Notes: generated by a model from the sequence alone, not told the origin. A stretch of DNA of 35,430 bases from Actinokineospora inagensis DSM 44258 (GCF_000482865.1 NZ_AXWW01000070.1:1-35430), one strand, 5' to 3'; positions 1-7,693 are shown, numbered from the stretch's first letter. Translations and numbers: made by a program.

Positions 1-632
1 TTCCAGGTGGGCAGTTCGGTGCCGTCGCGGGGCTTGCGGTAGGGCATGATCACGCCGGGGTTGCCCTGGTGGCCGCCGTCGGCCATCACCGGCCTGCCCG
101 CGAGGCGCTCGGCGATGCCGGAGTCGCGGTAGACGGTGCAGTCGTTGCGGTTACCGGGCTGCGGGTCGCCGGTGGCGATGACCAGGCGGGTGTCGGCGTC
201 GATGGCGACCTGCAGGTTGGTGGAGTAGCGGTGGTTCTTCGACCGTGCCGCGACGCGGTGGTCGCGGGTCGGGACCAGGGTGCCGTCGACGATGGCGACC
301 TGGTCGATCCGCCGTTTGCGTACCGGCGCCAACGCCAGCAGCGGACCGAGGGAGTCCACCACCCGATGCGCCGCGGAGTGCGAGACCCCGAACAACGGCC
401 CGATCTGACGCATGGTCAGGTTCGTACGCCAGTAGACCGCCACCAACAGCACCCGGTCCGGCAAGCTCAACCGCCACTGCCTACCCGGGCGGCCGTCGGC
501 GATCGCGTCACCGCCCCGCTGGGCCACCACCCGCACCAACGTGCGGAACTGGCCGGGCTCCAACCCGGTGAACGGCGCTATCCACTCCGACCGCGACGAC
601 GAGATCACCTGCACACCCACATGATCAACCAT
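1..632 (-). CDS. IS5-type DDE transposase, 3' end outside window
   Basis: The minus strand is open for about 210 codons from an ATG at 630-632 to the window edge, so the gene continues beyond base 1. The product reads as a transposase of the IS5 superfamily (DDE_Tnp_4 type). An N-terminal helix-turn-helix part carries LTMRQIGPLFGVSHSAAHRV (about residues 72-91). A catalytic core follows with AIVDGTLVPTRD (first Asp), a RSKNHRYSTNLQVAIDA stretch and TGDPQPGNRNDCTVY, ending near ADGGHQGNPGVIMPYRK. The last acidic residue of the DDE triad would lie outside the window. No frameshift or stop is visible, so this copy may be intact. Its role would be cut-and-paste movement of the element. It lies downstream of cei on the same strand and does not interrupt a recognisable gene here. 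Confidence 0.9.
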   Translation of the reverse strand, partial: MVDHVGVQVISSSRSEWIAPFTGLEPGQFRTLVRVVAQRGGDAIADGRPGRQWRLSLPDRVLLVAVYWRTNLTMRQIGPLFGVSHSAAHRVVDSLGPLLALAPVRKRRIDQVAIVDGTLVPTRDHRVAARSKNHRYSTNLQVAIDADTRLVIATGDPQPGNRNDCTVYRDSGIAERLAGRPVMADGGHQGNPGVIMPYRKPRDGTELPTW

Positions 633-654
633 GCCCTACGCAACACGATCACCG

Positions 655-677
655 GGTTACGAGACATCCCTTAGGGA
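655..677. repeat. Candidate right end of the IS element
   Basis: About 25 bp upstream of the transposase start lies TTACGAGACATCCCTTAGGG, ending in the small palindrome TCCCTTAGGGA (667-677). Position and sequence suit a terminal inverted repeat plus target site. The matching left end lies outside the window, so it cannot be verified. Confidence 0.3.
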
Positions 678-941
678 CTGGTCGACCCGGCACCAAGATC
701 ACGCGCCAAGATCAACGGTGCTGAGCCGCCCCCGGATTCCAGCCCAGCCTGCGGCACCGACAAAACCGGCCGCGCCGAGTCGCCGGTCGAGGCGGGCCAC
801 TAGCGGCTTGACCCGGAACGTCGGCCGGCCCTTGATCTGCCCACGACGCTCCTGGCCGCGTTGCCGAGGGCCGTTCCGGCGCCTTGCCGGGAACGCCGTG
901 GACAGGCGGAGCCGCGACCAAGCGTTCTTTGGGTCGGGCGA
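678..941. other. Non-coding spacer between IS end and cei
   Basis: No reading frame here has a recognisable product. The only structure seen is a hairpin at 872-895 (CGTTCCGGC / GCCGGGAACG with one bulged base), 47 bp past the cei stop codon and possibly its terminator. There is no T-run. Confidence 0.45.
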
Positions 942-1625
942 CTAGCAGTGGGCGGTGCGGGCCGAGTCCAGGAGGGATTGGGCGACCGGGGGCGCGGCGG
1001 CGCCGTCGTTCTGCAGGCCGCCGGTGGGGGTGGGGTTGTTCTGGGCCCATTCGGCGAGCTGGTCGAGGACCTGGCGGGCGGCGGGGGAGGGCTGCAGGTG
1101 GTCGTACTTCTTGCCCAGCGCGTAGTCGACCGTGGCGTCCTGGCGCTGGTCGCGGACCAGTTCGGCGCACGGGTCGATGAGGCTCAGGGTGCGGGCGACG
1201 TTCGTGCCCTGCTGACCGAACCGGATCTGCGCGTGGCAGTCCAGTGAGCCGTTCGGGTAGAGCGAGTCGTTGCCCGGGTCGCCGATCTGGGTGAAACCGA
1301 GATCGCGCAGGGTCTCGGTGATGCCGCCCGCCAGGCGGTTCTGGCCGCTGGCGTTGACCACCCGGACCAGGGCGCCCGTCGCGGGGGCAGGCGCGGTGTG
1401 GTCGAGCGCGTCGCCGGGGAGCTGCTGGCCCAGCGTCGGGGCGGGTTGGCTCGCCGGGGCGGCGACCGCGGCGGGCGGGTCGCAGGACTGGGCGGTGGCG
1501 GCGGCGCCATCGGTTTGGATCACCCGGATCCACACGATCCCGGCGGCCAGCGCGAGCACCCCCAACAGGATGAGCGCGGGCAGTGGTCGCCGCCTGCGGT
1601 AGGCCCTCAGACCTCCGGTCGACAC
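942..1625 (-). CDS. cei: Cell envelope integrity protein Cei, LytR_C domain
   Basis: A 227-residue single-pass membrane protein. A short basic N-terminus (RAYRRRR) precedes one transmembrane helix (about residues 16-35, PALILLGVLALAAGIVWIRV). An Ala/Pro-rich linker follows, then a LytR_C-type domain at about residues 75-165 with VRVVNASGQNRLAGGITETL and four extracytoplasmic cysteines. This matches mycobacterial Cei (Rv2700), an envelope-integrity factor; its position next to DUF4193 supports the call. The GTG at 1625 was chosen because GGGAGG sits about 7 bases upstream and the hydrophobic helix follows directly; the open frame reaches 1784 but those codons look like leader sequence. The protein should be anchored in the membrane with the domain outside. 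Its exact biochemical activity is not known to me. Confidence 0.85.
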   Translation of the reverse strand: MSTGGLRAYRRRRPLPALILLGVLALAAGIVWIRVIQTDGAAATAQSCDPPAAVAAPASQPAPTLGQQLPGDALDHTAPAPATGALVRVVNASGQNRLAGGITETLRDLGFTQIGDPGNDSLYPNGSLDCHAQIRFGQQGTNVARTLSLIDPCAELVRDQRQDATVDYALGKKYDHLQPSPAARQVLDQLAEWAQNNPTPTGGLQNDGAAAPPVAQSLLDSARTAHC

Positions 1626-2196
1626 GCGTGGACCCTCCCTACGGACCCCATGGCCCACCCCCTGGACACGTCGGCTCCGCCCCGTTCGACCGAGCCCGCC
1701 GTCGTCGCTGTTCAGCCTATTCGTTTCGACCGGGTCCGCAGCACGGACCCGCCGGTGCTCACCAACACACCACCGGCTCGCCACCGGGACGCAACCGACG
1801 CCCGGGACTACCCCGTTTCACCCGTCCGCAACCCGGACGCGCGCGGTGGCCCCGGCCGTTGCCCGCGCCGGTGCCCCCACCGGTTCACATCGTTCCCAGA
1901 ACCCATGGCATCACGGGGAAGTCCGGCGCGGCAAGCGGGTTCGCCCGGTTCGCGACACGCCGCGCACCCGGCCGCACCACGGCGGACACCCCCGGTGGGG
2001 TGACGCTGTGCGCGCGCCGGGGCGACATGGGCTACCCTCTGCCCGCTCCAGTCACCGAAGACGCCCTGCGGAATCGATTCCGAGGGGCGGGCGGCCTGCG
2101 AGAGCACCGTCACTCGGGTGGCGGGCACAAACCGGGGCGCTGGAACGTTGTCCAGCGGCACGATCCACATCCTGAAGGACCGCAGGGGTGAAATAG
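1626..2196. other. Divergent intergenic region cei / DUF4193 with structured leader
   Basis: This 571-bp gap separates two divergent genes. A TAGGCT -10-like box lies on the minus strand at 1714-1719, ahead of cei. A TACCCT box lies on the plus strand at 2033-2038, ahead of DUF4193, which would give a leader of about 150 nt. That leader holds a hairpin at 2062-2089: GGAATCGATTCC flanked by CGCCC and GGGCG. No clear -35 boxes and no small gene were found. The promoter calls are weak. Confidence 0.35.
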
Positions 2197-2505
2197 ATGG
2201 CGACCGACTACGACGCACCACGGCGCAGCGAGGCCGACGATCTGGCCGAGGACTCCCTCGAGGAGCTCAAGGCGCGCCGCAACGAGAACCAGTCCGGTGT
2301 CGTGGACGTCGATGAGACCGACACGGCGGAGAGCTTCGAGCTTCCCGGCGCAGACCTGTCGGCGTTGTCCGGCGAAGACCTGACCGTGCGCGTGGTGCCC
2401 AAGCAGGCGGACGAGTTCACCTGCTCGAAGTGCTTCCTCGTGCACCACCGGAGCAGGCTCGCCGAGGACAACGGCGGCGTGCTGGTCTGCCGCGACTGCG
2501 CGTGA
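2197..2505 (+). CDS. DUF4193 zinc-ribbon-like protein
   Basis: A 102-residue actinobacterial protein of the DUF4193 family (Rv2699c type). The N-terminal 70 residues are acidic and probably flexible (SEADDLAEDSLEELKARR). The C-terminal third has four cysteines in two CxxC pairs, CSKC at 76-79 and CRDC at 98-101, flanking FLVHHRSRLAEDNGG. These probably bind one zinc ion. The fold suggests nucleic acid or protein contact, but no function is established to my knowledge. The ATG is preceded by a purine-rich AGGGGTGAAATAG. It is transcribed away from cei and towards a shared hairpin terminator with DUF3093. Confidence 0.88.
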   Translation: MATDYDAPRRSEADDLAEDSLEELKARRNENQSGVVDVDETDTAESFELPGADLSALSGEDLTVRVVPKQADEFTCSKCFLVHHRSRLAEDNGGVLVCRDCA

Positions 2506-2557
2506 CGCCCGGCCCGGAGTCGGGCGGGGCATCCGGGGAGACGGGCCGAGGCTGGGG

Positions 2558-2594
2558 AACAGCCGGGTCGCCCACCAACGGGCACCCGGCTGTT
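2558..2594. terminator. Bidirectional hairpin terminator, DUF4193 / DUF3093
   Basis: AACAGCCGGGT and ACCCGGCTGTT form 11 perfect pairs. One bulged C and an inner GCCC/GGGC stem follow, with the loop ACCAAC. It sits between two convergent stop codons (2505 and 2625). There is no long U-tract, as is usual for actinobacteria. Confidence 0.8.
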
Positions 2595-2624
2595 GCTGTA
2601 CCCGGGGCCGGTCACGCCACCCGG

Positions 2625-3125
2625 CTACTCGGGTTCACCCGGGACTGACGGCGCGGGCCTGGCCGCGGCGATCGCCTCGACCACCCGCTCCGGGTGGCGG
2701 GTGCTGAACACCCAGTACGGGGTCGGGTCGTCGGGGTCGACGACCAGGACCCGGATCAGCGGCCGCACCCAGCCGCGGTGCAGCAGGAAGGCGGCCGGGT
2801 CCAGGTTCGGGCCGAGCACCCGGCGCTTGTCCTTCTCACCGAACACCTCGACCGGACCGGCGAACTCCAGCGGCAGCGCCGCGTCGGCCACCCGCAGTTC
2901 GCCCCCGGCGACCTCGACCCTGGTCGTCCCGGCCCGCCAGATCAGCAGCAGGGTCAGCGGGATGATCAGCACGTACGGCAGCCAGGCCCGCACCCCCGGG
3001 TAACCCATGTGGATCTCGGCGGCCAGCAGCCCCGCGGCGACCAGCGGCAGCGGCCACCAGTACCAGGTGACGTAGAGCCGTTCGCGGAAGGTCGCGCCGG
3101 GGCGGGAGCCTGCGGTGTCGGTCAC
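2625..3125 (-). CDS. DUF3093 membrane protein
   Basis: A 166-residue protein of the actinobacterial DUF3093 family (Rv2698 type). Two transmembrane helices lie close to the N-terminus ([20 protein letters not shown] and [13 protein letters not shown], about residues 17-63). A cytoplasmic beta-rich domain follows, with [20 protein letters not shown] and a [17 protein letters not shown] stretch near the C-terminus, like a PH-type fold. The GTG at 3125 was chosen because it gives the usual short N-terminus and leaves 24 bp to the divergent dut start; the frame stays open further upstream but only as an antisense shadow of dut. Function unknown. Confidence 0.85.
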   Translation of the reverse strand: MTDTAGSRPGATFRERLYVTWYWWPLPLVAAGLLAAEIHMGYPGVRAWLPYVLIIPLTLLLIWRAGTTRVEVAGGELRVADAALPLEFAGPVEVFGEKDKRRVLGPNLDPAAFLLHRGWVRPLIRVLVVDPDDPTPYWVFSTRHPERVVEAIAAARPAPSVPGEPE

Positions 3126-3135
3126 GGGCCCAGGG

Positions 3136-3152
3136 TAGTCTCGCCGCTCGTG
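3136..3152 (+). promoter_or_regulatory. Leaderless-type -10 box of dut
   Basis: TAGTCT at 3136-3141 ends eight bases before the GTG start at 3150. The same spacing occurs ahead of the APC permease, RNase D and DUF3000 genes in this window. It suggests transcription starts at or next to the start codon, giving a leaderless message. No good -35 box is seen. Confidence 0.5.
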
Positions 3153-3638
3153 CCCAGCGTGGAGGTCCTGCTCACCCGACTGGACCCCGGTGTGCCCGTC
3201 CCCGCCTACGCCAGGCCGGGCGACGCCGGGGCGGATCTGGTCACCACGTCCGACGTGGTCATCGCGCCGGGGGAACGGGTCGTGGTCGGCACCGGGATCG
3301 CGATCGCGCTGCCGGAGGGCTACGCGGGCTTCGTGCACCCCCGGTCCGGGCTGGCCGCCAGGGTGGGGCTGAGCGTGGTCAACACACCGGGCACGATCGA
3401 CGCGGGCTACCGCGGCGAGATCAGGATCTGTTTGATCAACCACGACCCGCGCGGGACCATCGCGCTGCACCGGGGCGACCGGATCGCGCAACTGGTGGTC
3501 CAGCGGGTCGAGCACGCCGTGTTCCGCGAGGTCGCCGAGCTGGACCAGACCCAGCGCGGCGCGGGCGGGTACGGGTCGACCGGGGGCCACCGGGCGCTCA
3601 CCGGGGCGGCGGGGTCGGGAAACGCGACGGAGGACTAG
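3150..3638 (+). CDS. dut: dUTP diphosphatase (dUTPase)
   Basis: This 162-residue trimeric-type dUTPase hydrolyses dUTP to dUMP and pyrophosphate. It keeps uracil out of DNA and supplies dUMP for thymidylate synthesis in the cytoplasm. All five family motifs are readable: GDAGADL (1), [10 protein letters not shown] (2), [14 protein letters not shown] with the catalytic Asp (3), [10 protein letters not shown] (4) and the glycine-rich C-terminal arm [10 protein letters not shown] (5). Length matches the family (about 150-160). The start at 3150 is a GTG with no ribosome binding site but a well-placed -10 box, so translation may be leaderless. Its stop codon overlaps the next GTG by one base (TAGTG), so the following DUF3710 gene is probably translationally coupled. 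Confidence 0.97.
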   Translation: MPSVEVLLTRLDPGVPVPAYARPGDAGADLVTTSDVVIAPGERVVVGTGIAIALPEGYAGFVHPRSGLAARVGLSVVNTPGTIDAGYRGEIRICLINHDPRGTIALHRGDRIAQLVVQRVEHAVFREVAELDQTQRGAGGYGSTGGHRALTGAAGSGNATED

Positions 3639-4279
3639 TGGGACTGTTCGGGCGCGGGCGACGCAAGCGCGACGACGAGGTCGAGGTCGGCGCCATCACC
3701 GGCGACGACGACGCGGACCTGCCGGTCCCGGTCGACGCGCCGGACGGCCCCTACGACGAGGCGGACGCCCCCGACGACGACTTCCCCCGGCTGGACCTGG
3801 GCTCGGTGCGCATCCCGGTGCCCGACGGCGCCCAGTTGCAGGTGGAGATGGACCCGGCGGGCCCGGTCCGCGCGGTGCACGTGCTGACCCCGATCGGCCA
3901 GGTCACCCTGAACGCCTACGCCGCGCCCCGCTCGGGCGGGCTGTGGCGGGAGGTGTGCGGCGAGCTCGCCGAGCAGTTGCGCGCCGACGGCGCCCAGGTC
4001 CGCAGCCACGCCGGTGACTGGGGCCAAGAGCTCGGTGCCCGCCTCGGCGAGATGACCCTGCGCTTCATCGGCGTCGACGGCCCGCGCTGGATGCTGCGCG
4101 GCGTCGTGGCGGGCCCCCCGGAGCTGGCCGACACGAGTGCCGACGCCCTGCGGCAGTTGGTGCGCAACACGGTCGTGGTCCGCGGCACCCAGCCGATGCC
4201 GGTCCGCACCCCCCTCCAGATCGACCTCCCCCAAGCCATCGCAGAGCACATCGCCGCTCAAAACGAGCAGGGTCAGTAA
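3638..4279 (+). CDS. DUF3710 protein
   Basis: A 213-residue soluble protein of the actinobacterial DUF3710 family (Rv2696c type). The N-terminus is basic (GLFGRGRRKR), followed by an acidic, disordered stretch to about residue 50. The conserved domain begins at LDLGSVRIPVPDGAQLQVEM and runs through GPVRAVHVLTPIGQVTLNAYAAPRSGGLWREV to RWMLRGVVAG and VVRGTQPMPVR. Conserved pairing with dut suggests a shared operon, but not a shared reaction. The GTG start overlaps the dut stop. The TAA stop directly abuts the stop codon of the convergent hydrolase gene with no spacer. Function unknown. Confidence 0.9.
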   Translation: MGLFGRGRRKRDDEVEVGAITGDDDADLPVPVDAPDGPYDEADAPDDDFPRLDLGSVRIPVPDGAQLQVEMDPAGPVRAVHVLTPIGQVTLNAYAAPRSGGLWREVCGELAEQLRADGAQVRSHAGDWGQELGARLGEMTLRFIGVDGPRWMLRGVVAGPPELADTSADALRQLVRNTVVVRGTQPMPVRTPLQIDLPQAIAEHIAAQNEQGQ

Positions 4280-4966
4280 TCACCGGCTGGTGAACCGGGC
4301 GCGCAGCCAGGCGAGGACGGTTGCGCGTCCGAGTGCTTCCCGGTCGGCGCCGACCGTGGCCAGGGTGGTGGTGCCCAGTCGGGCGTTGGGCAGGGCGTCG
4401 ACCCAGGCTTGTGCGACCTCGGCGGGGTGGATCGGGTCGTCCGTGCAGCAGGCCACGCCCGCGGGCACGTCGATCCGGGCCAGTTCGTCCAGGGTTGGTC
4501 CCGGTTCGGTCGAGGCCGTGTCCAGTGAATCCGGCAGGTTCTCGCCATGGGCGGGCCACGATCGGGTGAGTTCGGCGGCCAGCCAGGGGGCGACCCCGGC
4601 GACGGCGGACGCCAACGCGGCCGAGGTACCCCTGGCGCGCACGTCGGCGGCGCTGTGCCGGGCCGCCAGCGCGGCGGGAGCGGCCCCGGGATCCCCGGTC
4701 CACGCGGGAAGGGCAACCAGCAAGCCGACACACCTGTTCGGGTGGTTCGCCGCCCAGCGCGCCGCCACCTGCGCACCCAGTGAGATCCCGCCGACCAGCA
4801 CCGGCCCGCTCGTCTCGTCCAGCGCCGCGAAAGCCGCCCTGACCAGGTCTTTTCCCGGATTCGGGCGAGGCGTGCGCAGTGGGATTCCCACGGCGGAAAG
4901 TGGTCCGGCGAACACCGACCGGACGAACGCGTCATCGGACCCGGTACCCGGGAGAAGTACCGCCAT
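4280..4966 (-). CDS. Alpha/beta hydrolase fold protein
   Basis: A 228-residue cytosolic alpha/beta hydrolase (Rv2695 type). It opens with AVLLPGTGSDD (first strand and oxyanion loop). The nucleophile elbow is GGISLGAQVAARWA with Ser62, and a later acidic site lies in CTDDPIHPAEVAQAW. No histidine occurs at the usual C-terminal place; the region reads LATVGADREALGRA, so catalysis is uncertain. The ATG at 4966 was preferred because GGAG lies six bases upstream; GTG codons at 4981 and 4987 are alternatives that add 5 or 7 residues. It is divergent from the OB-fold gene and converges head-on with DUF3710. The substrate is unknown. Confidence 0.8.
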   Translation of the reverse strand: MAVLLPGTGSDDAFVRSVFAGPLSAVGIPLRTPRPNPGKDLVRAAFAALDETSGPVLVGGISLGAQVAARWAANHPNRCVGLLVALPAWTGDPGAAPAALAARHSAADVRARGTSAALASAVAGVAPWLAAELTRSWPAHGENLPDSLDTASTEPGPTLDELARIDVPAGVACCTDDPIHPAEVAQAWVDALPNARLGTTTLATVGADREALGRATVLAWLRARFTSR

Positions 4967-5022
4967 TAGCTGCTCCGTCACACTCACGCCTTGATCCTTG
5001 TCCAGGTGCCACCCGGCGCGGT

Positions 5023-5028
5023 TACGCT
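5023..5028 (+). promoter_or_regulatory. Candidate -10 box of the OB-fold/DUF3159 operon
   Basis: TACGCT is preceded by TTGTCC (4998-5003) at 19-bp spacing. Transcription would start near 5036, giving a leader of about 53 nt with the ribosome binding site of the OB-fold gene. An out-of-frame ATG lies 8 bases past the box. Confidence 0.4.
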
Positions 5029-5089
5029 GATTCCGCATGGGCCGCTTGAGAAGTCGGGGATGGCGGCCCCCACACCGGGAGACTGCGCT

Positions 5090-5470
5090 ATGGGCACCAA
5101 GGGGGACGGCTATTGGCACCGTCTCGTCAAGCGGCTCACCACTGACGTCGATCAGCTCGACGCGGACGACCTGTCGTCGCACGCGGAGGCGCAGGGCGCC
5201 CAGAAGGCCTGTGACTGCCGGGGTGGCCAGGAGGTCACCGTCTTCGGCAGGTTACGCAGTGTCGAACTGAGCCCGCGGGACGCGGCGGCGACGCTGGAGG
5301 CGGAGCTGTTCGACGGGACCGACGGGGTGACACTAGTGTGGCTCGGGCGCCGCCGTATCCCGGGCATCGAACCTGGCCGGACCGTCAAGGCCCAGGGCAG
5401 GATCGCGGTCAGGGACGGGCGCAAGGTGCTGTACAACCCGTACTACGAGCTGCAGACGACGGCTCCCTGA
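5090..5470 (+). CDS. OB-fold nucleic-acid-binding protein
   Basis: A 126-residue protein of the Rv2694c type. An N-terminal helical segment (GYWHRLVKRLTTDVDQLDADD) is followed by an OB-fold at about residues 46-122: GGQEVTVFGRLRSVEL, EAELFDGTDGVTLVWLGRR, RIPGIEPGRTVKAQGRI and YNPYYEL. The layout resembles small OB-fold tRNA-anticodon-type proteins. It has no attached catalytic domain, so a simple nucleic-acid-binding role is the most that can be inferred. The ATG at 5090 is supported by GGGAG eight bases upstream and by the GYWHRL N-terminus typical of the family. It is followed after 15 bp by DUF3159, probably in one transcript. Confidence 0.87.
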   Translation: MGTKGDGYWHRLVKRLTTDVDQLDADDLSSHAEAQGAQKACDCRGGQEVTVFGRLRSVELSPRDAAATLEAELFDGTDGVTLVWLGRRRIPGIEPGRTVKAQGRIAVRDGRKVLYNPYYELQTTAP

Positions 5471-5485
5471 CCGAAACCCGGTGCC

Positions 5486-6265
5486 ATGACCAACCCGGCC
5501 GCCGACGTGAACGGGTCGGGCGACCCCGACCGCGGTGACACCTCGATCGACGAGACCGACGAGATCGACGAGCAGGACCAGTCCGCCGAGAAGCCGGAAC
5601 CCACGCTGCTCGAGCAGATGGGCGGCGTCAGCGGCCTCGTCTACTCGTCGGTGCCGGTGCTGGTGTTCGTGCTGGCGAACGCGCTGGGCAACCTCACCAT
5701 CGGGATCTGGAGCGCCCTGGGCAGCGCGGTGGCGATCACCGTGATCCGGCTGGTCCGCAAGGAGCCGCTGCAACCGGCGATCTCCGGGTTCTTCGGGGTG
5801 GCGATCGCCGCGTTCATCGCCTACCAGACCGGGTCCGCGAAGGGGTTCTTCCTCTTCGGCATCTGGACCAGCCTGGTGTACGGCGGCGCGTTCCTGGTGT
5901 CCATCCTGGTGCGCTGGCCGCTGGTCGGCGTGATCTGGTCGGCGCTCAACGGGTACGGGCAGGGCTGGCGGCAGGACAAGCGGTCCGTCGCGGCCTACGA
6001 CCTGGCCACGGCGACCTTCGTGCTGATCTTCGCCGCCCGGTTCGTGGTGCAGAAGTGGCTCTACGACTCGGACCTGACCGGCTGGCTGGCCTTTGCCCGG
6101 CTGGCGATGGGCTACCCGCTGTTCGCGCTGGCGCTGGTGGTCACCGTGTGGGCGGTGCGCCGGGCCCAGGTGCGGCAGAAGGAGCTGGAGGAGGCCGAGG
6201 CGGTCGACGACGACGCCGTCGAGGCGGCCCTGCGCGCCAAGTACAGCGGCGACCGCCCGGACTGA
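5486..6265 (+). CDS. DUF3159 multi-pass membrane protein
   Basis: A 259-residue integral membrane protein of the DUF3159 family (Rv2693c type). An acidic cytoplasmic N-terminus of about 35 residues (DETDEIDEQDQ) precedes EQMGGVSGLVYSSVPVLVFV. Roughly six hydrophobic helices follow up to about residue 220. The C-terminal tail is acidic and charged (EAEAVDDDAVEAALRAKY). Conserved pieces include IRLVRKEPLQPAISGFFGVA and FLFGIWTSLVYGGAF. It is probably co-transcribed with the OB-fold gene. In other actinobacteria it also sits next to the Trk regulators, so a link to ion handling is possible but unproven. A strong bidirectional hairpin follows its stop. Confidence 0.88.
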   Translation: MTNPAADVNGSGDPDRGDTSIDETDEIDEQDQSAEKPEPTLLEQMGGVSGLVYSSVPVLVFVLANALGNLTIGIWSALGSAVAITVIRLVRKEPLQPAISGFFGVAIAAFIAYQTGSAKGFFLFGIWTSLVYGGAFLVSILVRWPLVGVIWSALNGYGQGWRQDKRSVAAYDLATATFVLIFAARFVVQKWLYDSDLTGWLAFARLAMGYPLFALALVVTVWAVRRAQVRQKELEEAEAVDDDAVEAALRAKYSGDRPD

Positions 6266-6279
6266 TCGGACAGTCTCAA

Positions 6280-6319
6280 GCGGAAAGGGGCCGACCCGGC
6301 GCGGGTCGGCCCCTTCCGC
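6280..6319. terminator. Bidirectional hairpin terminator, DUF3159 / ceoC
   Basis: AAGGGGCCGACCC pairs perfectly with GGGTCGGCCCCTT (13 bp) around the loop GGCGC. The stem extends by GCGGA on both sides past one unpaired A. It lies between convergent stop codons at 6265 and 6331. Confidence 0.88.
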
Positions 6320-6330
6320 GTTGTGGAGCG

Positions 6331-6987
6331 TCAGTGGCCGAGGGCCTTGCGGATCTCGTCGTCCACGTTCGCCGAGGCGACGAACAGCAGCTCGTCCATC
6401 CCCTCCAGCGGGTCGTCCGGCTGCGGCACGATCACCCGGCCGCCGCGCAGGATGGTCACCAGGGCGGCGTCGCGGGGCAGCTTGACGTCGCGCACCGGGC
6501 GCCCGGCCCACGGCGTGTCGGCGGGCAGCGTCATCTCCACCAGGTTGGCCTGCCCCTGGCGCAGCGTCAGCAACTGCACCAGCCCGCCGACGCTCACCGC
6601 CTCCTCGACCATGGCGGCCAGCACGCGCGGGGTGGAGACGGCGACGTCAACACCCCAGCCATCGGTGAACAGCCACTCGTTCGTCGGGTCGTTGACCCTG
6701 GCGACCACCCTGCGCACCGCGAACACCGTCTTGGCCAGCAGCGACACCACCAGGTTGACCTTGTCGTCGCCGGTGGCGGCGATGACCACGTCGCACAACT
6801 GCAGGCCCGCGTCCTCCAGCGAGGCCAGCTCGCAGGCGTCGGCGAGCACCCACTCGGCCTGCTCGACGGTGTGCGGCTCGAACTGCCGGGAGTCCCGCTC
6901 GATCAGCATGACCTGGTGGTCGCCGCCGACCAGTTCCGCGGCGATGGAGCGGCCTACCGCGCCCGCTCCGGCGATGGCGACGCGCAT
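6331..6987 (-). CDS. ceoC: TrkA-type K+ uptake regulator CeoC
   Basis: A 218-residue cytoplasmic RCK protein that gates a Trk/Ktr-type potassium channel in response to nucleotides. The N-terminal Rossmann domain has MRVAIAGAGAVGRSIA with the GxGxxG dinucleotide loop and an acidic end of strand two (MLIERD). ATGDDKVNLVVSLLAK and ARVNDPTNEWLF follow. The C-terminal TrkA_C domain (about 135-215) includes TPWAGRPVRDVKLPRDAALV. Its ATG overlaps the stop of ceoB (TGATG), so the two are translationally coupled, as in mycobacteria (Rv2691/Rv2692). No channel subunit is encoded nearby, so the partner must lie elsewhere. Confidence 0.92.
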   Translation of the reverse strand: MRVAIAGAGAVGRSIAAELVGGDHQVMLIERDSRQFEPHTVEQAEWVLADACELASLEDAGLQLCDVVIAATGDDKVNLVVSLLAKTVFAVRRVVARVNDPTNEWLFTDGWGVDVAVSTPRVLAAMVEEAVSVGGLVQLLTLRQGQANLVEMTLPADTPWAGRPVRDVKLPRDAALVTILRGGRVIVPQPDDPLEGMDELLFVASANVDDEIRKALGH

Positions 6988-7652
6988 CAGTTGTTCTCCT
7001 CGGGTGCCTGGGCGGCGGCGGCCGTGACGTCGCTGAGGGTGCCGGACAGGGCCGCCACGTAGACCTGGTCGTCGGACTGGATCACCGTCTTCGCGGTGGG
7101 CAGCACGCCGGTGCCGAACCGCATGATGAACGCGACCCGGCCGCCCGTCGCGGCCTGGAACTCCTTGATCGGGTGCCCGATCCAGCCCTCGTGGAACGGC
7201 ACCGGCAGCACCGCGACCTTGCCCGTCGGGTCCCGCCACGCGGACGAGACGCCGTCCGGCAGCAGGGTGCGCAGCAGCCGGTCGGTCGTCCACGGCACGG
7301 TGGCCACGGTCGGGATGCCCAACCGCTCGTACACCTCGGCCCGCTTGGGGTCGTAGATGCGCGCCACCACGTGCTCGACGCCGAAGGTCTCCCGCGCCAC
7401 CCGAGCCGAGATGATGTTGGAGTTGTCCCCGCTGGACACCGCCGCGAACGCGCCCGCGCGCTCGATCCCCGCCCCGACGAGCACCTGGCGGTCGAACCCG
7501 GCGCCGACGACCTGCTGGCCGTGGAAGTCCGCGCCGAGCCTGCGGAAGGCCTGCGCGTCCTTGTCGATCACCGCGACGGTGTGGTCGAGCCGCTCCAGCG
7601 CCGCGGCCATCATGGCCCCGACCCGGCCGCAGCCCATGATCACCACGTGCAC
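6987..7652 (-). CDS. ceoB: TrkA-type K+ uptake regulator CeoB
   Basis: A 221-residue RCK protein, paralogous to the downstream ceoC. It begins VHVVIMGCGRVGAMMAAALE with a GxGxxG loop and an acidic strand end (VAVIDKD). SSGDNSNIISARVARE and RIYDPKRAEVYERLG follow, then a TrkA_C domain with GWIGHPIKEFQAATGGRVAF. The start is a GTG at 7652 with GAGGAGG nine bases upstream; an ATG at 7703 would add 17 residues with no family match. CeoB and CeoC probably assemble into a mixed octameric ring below a K+ channel. The pair is divergent from the APC permease gene over 141 bp that carry an inverted repeat. Confidence 0.92.
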   Translation of the reverse strand: MHVVIMGCGRVGAMMAAALERLDHTVAVIDKDAQAFRRLGADFHGQQVVGAGFDRQVLVGAGIERAGAFAAVSSGDNSNIISARVARETFGVEHVVARIYDPKRAEVYERLGIPTVATVPWTTDRLLRTLLPDGVSSAWRDPTGKVAVLPVPFHEGWIGHPIKEFQAATGGRVAFIMRFGTGVLPTAKTVIQSDDQVYVAALSGTLSDVTAAAAQAPEENN

Positions 7653-7693
7653 GACTCCCCGCCTCCTCGTGTGCGCGTGCCTGATCGGCGACC

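Noticed and set aside
5037-5270. 77-codon frame starting eight bases after a -10-like box
   Set aside because: Arg/Ser/Pro-rich and overlapping the OB-fold gene in another frame. Kept only as a low-interest regulatory observation.
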